Below, in pieces: positions 60,134 through 64,000 of a stretch of DNA of 64,000 nt. The position numbers were made by a program, and so were the translations under genes. The stretch is from positions 1 to 64,000 of the forward strand of contig NZ_JADPJL010000032.1 in assembly GCF_023073415.1 (NCBI RefSeq), written 5' to 3'. The notes beneath the pieces were generated by a model, which worked only from the letters and a program-made list of their open reading frames with translations, did not search any database and had not been told where the DNA came from. The stretch comes from Bradyrhizobium sp. 190 (GTDB taxonomy: Bacteria; Pseudomonadota; Alphaproteobacteria; Rhizobiales; Xanthobacteraceae). The stretch's first letter is position 1. Every line of letters starts with the position of its first letter.

Positions 60134-61297
60134 CTATTCCGCCGCCTCCGGCATGACTTCCATCTGCTCGTGGAGAATGACGCCGGAGAGCGGATCGAAC
60201 TCGCCGACCCAGGGCTTCTTTTCGAGTACCGCTTTGGTGTGGCGGTAGCCGGCATCCCAGCGCTGCATGATCCCGGACGGGCTGAAATCGATGTCCTTGG
60301 TATGGTCCTCGCGGCTGAGCTGCGGGGCGAGCAGACGCACGACATGCATCCGGGTCGGGCAACCATAACCGGCGAGCTCGCTCACCGCCTCGCTGTTCCG
60401 CTCGGCTTCCGGCAGGCGCGCGGCGAGCTGGTTGATGACATGGCGCAGGCGATGCGCCTGCTGCTGCCGCGCAATGTGGCTGGCGATGCGGCTCGAATAC
60501 TGCACGTCCTTGTGCCGGTTCAGCACCTCCGTCATCGTGGTCGGCTCGGCGCCGGACGGATTCCACAGATGCACGGCGAAGATTAGCGAGTTCTTGCGCG
60601 GATTGTCGTCGAACACGGCCTCCGTCGGCGTGTTCGATAATATACCGCCATCCCAATAGAGCTCGCCGTCGATGCGCACCGCCGGGAAAGCCGGCGGCAG
60701 CGCGCCCGACGCCATGATGTGCCTGACGCCGAGTTCGCCATCGCGGCTGTCGAAATAGCGCATCTGGCTGGTGCGGACATGGGCGGCGCCGACCGTCAGG
60801 CGCGGCGTGCATTGATTGACCAGATTGAAGTCCACCAGCTCTGTCAGCGTCTGCTCCAGCGGCGAGGTCGAGTAATAGCCGGCATTGTCAGCGCCAAGCG
60901 GATAGCCGTCGCCGGCATGGGCGAGCGGGTTGGGCCGGAAGAAACCGGGAATGCCGTGAGTCACCGTCGACCAGTAAGAGAGCTTTTCATTGAAGCCCGG
61001 GAAGATGCCGCGAAAGCTCCAGACCGGATTCTGTTCCATCTTCTTCCAGAATTCGCGCAAGCGCGACAGCCGGTTCTGCGGCGCATTGCCGGCGATCAGG
61101 CTAGCGTTGATGGCGCCGATCGAGGTGCCGATGATCCAGTCCGGCTCGATCCCGGCCTCATACAGCGCCTGGTAGACGCCGGCCTGATAGGAGCCGAGCG
61201 CGCCGCCGCCCTGCAGCACCAGCACAACCTGCCCGGGGTTGGATTTGGCCGGCGACTTCACATGCGTCGAGGAATGGATGTCCTGAACATCGTTCAT
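60134..61297 (-). CDS. Patatin-like phospholipase (DUF3734-type)
   Basis: 387 aa. Oxyanion loop VLVLQGGGALGSYQAGVY (about 24-41), nucleophile elbow IIGTSIGAINASLIAG (Ser of GTSIG, about 58), catalytic Asp in YWDGGILSNTP (about 215), and a DUF3734-like C-terminal half (MHVVRLLAP...SPSGIMQRWDAGYRHT). It hydrolyses phospholipid or ester; in PHB-storing bacteria relatives lie beside bdhA, as here (28 bp after it). ATG 61297 has GGGAG about 8 nt upstream. No signal peptide, so cytosolic or granule-bound. Confidence 0.85.
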   Translation of the reverse strand: MNDVQDIHSSTHVKSPAKSNPGQVVLVLQGGGALGSYQAGVYQALYEAGIEPDWIIGTSIGAINASLIAGNAPQNRLSRLREFWKKMEQNPVWSFRGIFPGFNEKLSYWSTVTHGIPGFFRPNPLAHAGDGYPLGADNAGYYSTSPLEQTLTELVDFNLVNQCTPRLTVGAAHVRTSQMRYFDSRDGELGVRHIMASGALPPAFPAVRIDGELYWDGGILSNTPTEAVFDDNPRKNSLIFAVHLWNPSGAEPTTMTEVLNRHKDVQYSSRIASHIARQQQAHRLRHVINQLAARLPEAERNSEAVSELAGYGCPTRMHVVRLLAPQLSREDHTKDIDFSPSGIMQRWDAGYRHTKAVLEKKPWVGEFDPLSGVILHEQMEVMPEAAE

Positions 61298-61325
61298 GTC
61301 ACGCTCCCTTGGGATCTTCGTCGTG

Positions 61326-62150
61326 CTAGTGCGCGGTCCAGCCGCCATCGACCGGCAGCGCGATGCCGGTGATCGATGCCGCTGCGTCGCTGGCGAGAAA
61401 CACCGTCAGCGCGCCCAATTCCTCGACCGAGGCAAAGTGCTTGTTGGGCTGCTGCGCCAGCAGAACGTCGTGGATGACTTTCTCGCGGGAAATGCCGTGC
61501 GCCTTGGCCTGGCTGTCGATCTGCGCCTCGACCAGCGGCGTATAGACATACCCGGGACAGATCGCGTTGCAGGTAATACCGTCTTCCGCGGTCTCCAGCG
61601 CCGCGACCTTAGTGAGACCTACGATGCCGTGCTTGGCCGCGACATAGGCCGCTTTGAAGGGCGAAGCGACCAGACCGTGCGCGGAGGCGATGTTGACGAT
61701 CCGCCCGAACTTGTTCTGGCGCATCGCCGGCAGTGCCAGCCGCATGGTGTGAAACGCCGATGACAGGTTGATCGACAGAATCGCGTCCCACTTCTCGACC
61801 GGAAACTGGTCAAGTGGCGCGACATGCTGGATGCCCGCATTGTTGACCAGAATATCGAGCCGGCCGTGACTGGCGACGGTCGCCGCGATCATCTCGGCGA
61901 TCGCCTCCCGGCTCGTCATGTCGGCCGCGGAATAGCTGACCTTGACGCCGAAATCGGCGGCGATCTGATCCCGGGTTTTGGCGATCTCGGCCACGATGCC
62001 AAAACCGTTCAGCACCACCGCCGAGCCGGCTTCCGCCAGCGCGCGGGCAATCCCGAGCCCGATGCCGCTGGTCGAGCCCGTGACCAGCGAGACCTTGCCT
62101 GTCAGCGGTCGCCGAGCCGCCACACCTTGCGTTTTGAGCTGAATATTCAT
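61326..62150 (-). CDS. bdhA: 3-hydroxybutyrate dehydrogenase
   Basis: 274 aa short-chain dehydrogenase. NAD motif VTGSTSGIGLGIARALA (about 24-40), DILVNNAGIQHVAP (about 98-112), catalytic Ser-Tyr-Lys in IASAHGLVASPFKAAYVAAKHG, and NAICPGYVYTPLVEAQI (about 200), with the HVAPL and GLVASPFKAAY forms typical of BdhA. It interconverts 3-hydroxybutyrate and acetoacetate in PHB turnover. Operon with the patatin gene. Divergent from the LysR gene at 62335. Confidence 0.9.
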   Translation of the reverse strand: MNIQLKTQGVAARRPLTGKVSLVTGSTSGIGLGIARALAEAGSAVVLNGFGIVAEIAKTRDQIAADFGVKVSYSAADMTSREAIAEMIAATVASHGRLDILVNNAGIQHVAPLDQFPVEKWDAILSINLSSAFHTMRLALPAMRQNKFGRIVNIASAHGLVASPFKAAYVAAKHGIVGLTKVAALETAEDGITCNAICPGYVYTPLVEAQIDSQAKAHGISREKVIHDVLLAQQPNKHFASVEELGALTVFLASDAAASITGIALPVDGGWTAH

Positions 62151-62334
62151 GGCCGTCCTTTTGTGGGGGATTCAGCGCTTTACGCTGACCATCTCCGCCC
62201 CACTCTGCCCGGCTGTCTTCATTCGAGGAAATGCCGATTGGCTTCCGAAACCATACGCTGGCGCTATCGCGGTTATGGTGTCATCGGACGCCGCGATCGG
62301 GTACGTTCTCCGCACCATAGACCGAGGCACGACC

Positions 62335-63237
62335 ATGGAGATGCATCAGGTTCGCTACTTCCTCGCGGTGGCGCGTGTACTCAACTTCACGCGTGCCGCT
62401 GACGAGTGCAACGTCACGCAGCCGTCGCTGACGCGGGCCATCAAGCAACTGGAAGCCGAACTCGGCGGCGATCTGTTTCGCCGCGAGCGGCCCGCCGCGC
62501 AGTTGACCGAGCTCGGCCAGCGCATGCATCCGCTGCTCAAGCAGTGCTACGAGGCGGCGACCGGCGCGCGCGAACTCGCCTCATCCTTCAAGAGCGGCGA
62601 AGTCGGAGCGCTCAGGATTGCGCTGACCCATTCTGTCGACCTGTCGCTGCTGATTTCGCATCTCGACCAGATCAAGCGGATGTTCAATCGTCTGGAGTTC
62701 CGCTTTCTGCGCGGCAACGCCCGCGAAGTCGCGGAGTTTCTCAAGAAGGGCGAAGCCGAGCTCGGCATTGCCGCCGAAATCAGCGAGGAATGGGACCGGC
62801 TCGACACCTGGCCGCTGTTCACGGAAAACTTTCAGCTCGTCGTCAACAAGAACCACCCGCTGGCAATGCGTGACAAAATCGATTTCGGCGACCTGCGCGC
62901 CGAGCAATTGCTGTCGCGGAACTACTGTGAACATGCGGCGCGGGTGAACACGTCGCTTCGCGAGCACGGGCTCGATGTGGATCGCAGCCACGAAATCGCT
63001 TCTGAACGCGATTTGATCGAGCTGCTGGAAGCCGATATCGGCGTCGCCGTGGTGCCCGATACCGCCTCGATCCCGCCGACGCTGAAGCGTGCTATCGTCG
63101 AAGGGCTGGATGCGCGGCGGACCGTGAACCTCTATGGCGTTGCCGGGCGTGAACGGACCGCCGTAGCATCTGCTGTGATGCGGATGCTGCGCGGCGCCGA
63201 CTGGCAGCAATTCATTGGCAAGTCGTCGGGCGTCTGA
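62335..63237 (+). CDS. LysR-family transcriptional regulator
   Basis: 300 aa. DNA-binding domain 1-60 (MHQVRYFLAVARVLNFTRAADECNVTQPSLTRAIKQLEAELGGDLF), effector domain from about 90 (LRIALTHSVDLSLLISHLDQI, LGIAAEISEEW, FQLVVNKNHPLA). ATG 62335 has GAGG about 8 nt upstream; ATG 62341 is next in frame. Upstream in-frame ATGs have no family support. The 184-bp divergent spacer to bdhA could be its target, since LysR genes usually face what they control. Confidence 0.88.
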   Translation: MEMHQVRYFLAVARVLNFTRAADECNVTQPSLTRAIKQLEAELGGDLFRRERPAAQLTELGQRMHPLLKQCYEAATGARELASSFKSGEVGALRIALTHSVDLSLLISHLDQIKRMFNRLEFRFLRGNAREVAEFLKKGEAELGIAAEISEEWDRLDTWPLFTENFQLVVNKNHPLAMRDKIDFGDLRAEQLLSRNYCEHAARVNTSLREHGLDVDRSHEIASERDLIELLEADIGVAVVPDTASIPPTLKRAIVEGLDARRTVNLYGVAGRERTAVASAVMRMLRGADWQQFIGKSSGV

Positions 63238-63245
63238 GAGACGCG

Positions 63246-63965
63246 TTACTGTTCTTCGCTCGCGCTCTTCAGCGCGGCGATCAGGTCATCGATTGCCATG
63301 CGCTTGCGGAAATCTGGATCGACGAAGCGGGCCTTCACCAATCCGTCGCGGCCGACGACGAAGGTCGCCGGGATCGGCAACACCCAGCCGTCATTGCCCT
63401 GGAAGCTCGCCATGTCCTGATATGAAAGCAGCCGCTGGATTTCGCTGCCGAGCCACATCGCAAGATTGAGCGACAGCGCGTAGCCATTGTCGAGGTCGGT
63501 CAGTACCGGAAACGGCGCTTCCGCCTCGGACTTGAATTTCTCGGCATAGGCCTGCTTCTCCGGCATGATCGCAACGGTCTGCGCGCCCAAAGCCTTGATC
63601 CGGTCCTGGGCCTGAATCACCGCCCGCACATTCAGCCGACAATAAGGACACCAATGACCGCGATAAAACATCACCGCAACCGGGCCGTGGTCGAGCAGTG
63701 ATTTCAGGCTGACCAGCCGGCCGGTCTCATCCGGCAGCAGAAACGGCGGCATCACTTCGCCCGGCCGCGGTGCATTTTCGCCGCCGCCGTTCTCGTTGAG
63801 CCGTGCCACAAGCCGGTCGACCGCTTCGCCATAGGCCGGAAAGATCTCCCGGCCCGCCGCCGCGTAGGCCTCGAGCTGCTCGCGCAAGCTGCCTTCCATG
63901 TCGCGACATTGCTGGAACGCCTGCTTGAGGCGTTCGGCGTTGGCTGATGATAGCGTTGTCGTCAT
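63246..63965 (-). CDS. Thioredoxin-fold peroxiredoxin-like (AhpC/TSA family) protein
   Basis: 239 aa. Thioredoxin fold with CxxC as FYRGHWCPYCRLNVRAV (about 118-134), preceded by PPFLLPDETGRLVSLKSLL. A helical N-terminal extension of about 75 residues (MTTTLSSANAERLKQAFQQC...) is shared by this 'AhpC/TSA-like' group in rhizobia. Possible role in peroxide or disulfide reduction; classic AhpC resolving Cys is absent. ATG 63965 has GGAG 7 nt upstream; ATG 63980 is the alternative. It converges with the LysR gene. 63981-64000 is promoter-side sequence cut by the window edge. Confidence 0.8.
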   Translation of the reverse strand: MTTTLSSANAERLKQAFQQCRDMEGSLREQLEAYAAAGREIFPAYGEAVDRLVARLNENGGGENAPRPGEVMPPFLLPDETGRLVSLKSLLDHGPVAVMFYRGHWCPYCRLNVRAVIQAQDRIKALGAQTVAIMPEKQAYAEKFKSEAEAPFPVLTDLDNGYALSLNLAMWLGSEIQRLLSYQDMASFQGNDGWVLPIPATFVVGRDGLVKARFVDPDFRKRMAIDDLIAALKSASEEQ

Positions 63966-64000
63966 GGTGTGCTCCGGCATATCAGTATTATTTTCCGGTC

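Noticed and set aside
1..64000. tRNA or rRNA genes, CRISPR arrays, transposases, phage genes
   Set aside because: Reading for T-loop GGTTCGA-type segments, regularly spaced repeats and integrase/transposase motifs gave nothing convincing.

Overview
The window looks like chromosomal DNA of a GC-rich alphaproteobacterium of the Bradyrhizobium group. This rests on protein family content (TRAP and Opp-type importers, PfkB kinases, HWE kinase, B3 metallo-beta-lactamase very like BJP-1 as I remember it, autotransporter, RopB/Omp25-type porin) and on about ten palindromic REP-type intergenic elements of the kinds common in that genus. No tRNA, rRNA, CRISPR array, phage or transposase gene was seen. 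Taxonomy is inferred, not tested.

Layout. 0.2-2.3 kb: two-domain VOC protein and glutamate-type dehydrogenase in one operon. 2.5-4.4 kb: two PfkB sugar kinases joined by a 16-bp tandem duplication. 4.5-6.8 kb: ferredoxin-reductase-like flavoprotein and an enoyl-CoA hydratase. 6.9-12.4 kb: a sugar-acid module (IlvD/EDD dehydratase, Gfo/Idh/MocA oxidoreductase, GntR/FCD regulator, uronate-dehydrogenase-like enzyme, SMP-30 lactonase) with a pair of palindromic sites in the divergent promoter. 12.4-18.3 kb: B3 metallo-beta-lactamase, aldehyde dehydrogenase with its own terminator, and an AceE/MdeB-like E1 dehydrogenase divergent from an Lrp-type regulator across a symmetrical operator. 18.3-19.2 kb: repeats, including a highly structured element. 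19.2-23.1 kb: LysR, a Tat-exported cytokinin-dehydrogenase-like oxidase and a DJ-1/PfpI protein, bracketed by two near-identical direct repeats. 23.2-30 kb: alcohol dehydrogenase, autotransporter, EamA exporter, aldo/keto reductase and a LysR protein lacking much of its effector domain.

30.1-36.3 kb is the most rearranged part. A VOC/RidA/thiazoline-carboxylate-hydrolase operon ends in a scrambled piece of a porin gene whose intact copy lies 3 kb downstream; between the two copies sit a MocR regulator with an internal 26-residue tandem duplication, a DUF1127 peptide and a LysE exporter. 36.5-39.6 kb: nitrate-type ABC importer (nrtA-nrtB-nrtD) with a possible sigma-54 promoter. 39.9-46.8 kb: intradiol dioxygenase, class C beta-lactamase-fold hydrolase, HWE histidine kinase, and a TRAP importer (P-Q-M) with a strong hairpin after the binding-protein gene. 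46.8-49.4 kb: a long spacer, XRE regulator and enoyl-CoA hydratase.

49.4-58.5 kb, all on the minus strand: CoA transferase, Opp-type importer (binding protein, B, C, D, F), zinc alcohol dehydrogenase and a beta-decarboxylating dehydrogenase, a plausible uptake-and-catabolism set for an unknown substrate. 58.7-64 kb: a variant GlgA-like glycosyltransferase, patatin-like phospholipase with 3-hydroxybutyrate dehydrogenase (polyhydroxybutyrate metabolism), a LysR regulator and a thioredoxin-fold peroxiredoxin-like protein.

Most interesting points: the cytokinin-dehydrogenase-like enzyme that appears to lack both catalytic acids; the porin scramble that gave a hydrolase a foreign C-terminus; the MocR tandem duplication; the Lrp and GntR operator pairs; and the structured repeat near 18.6 kb.
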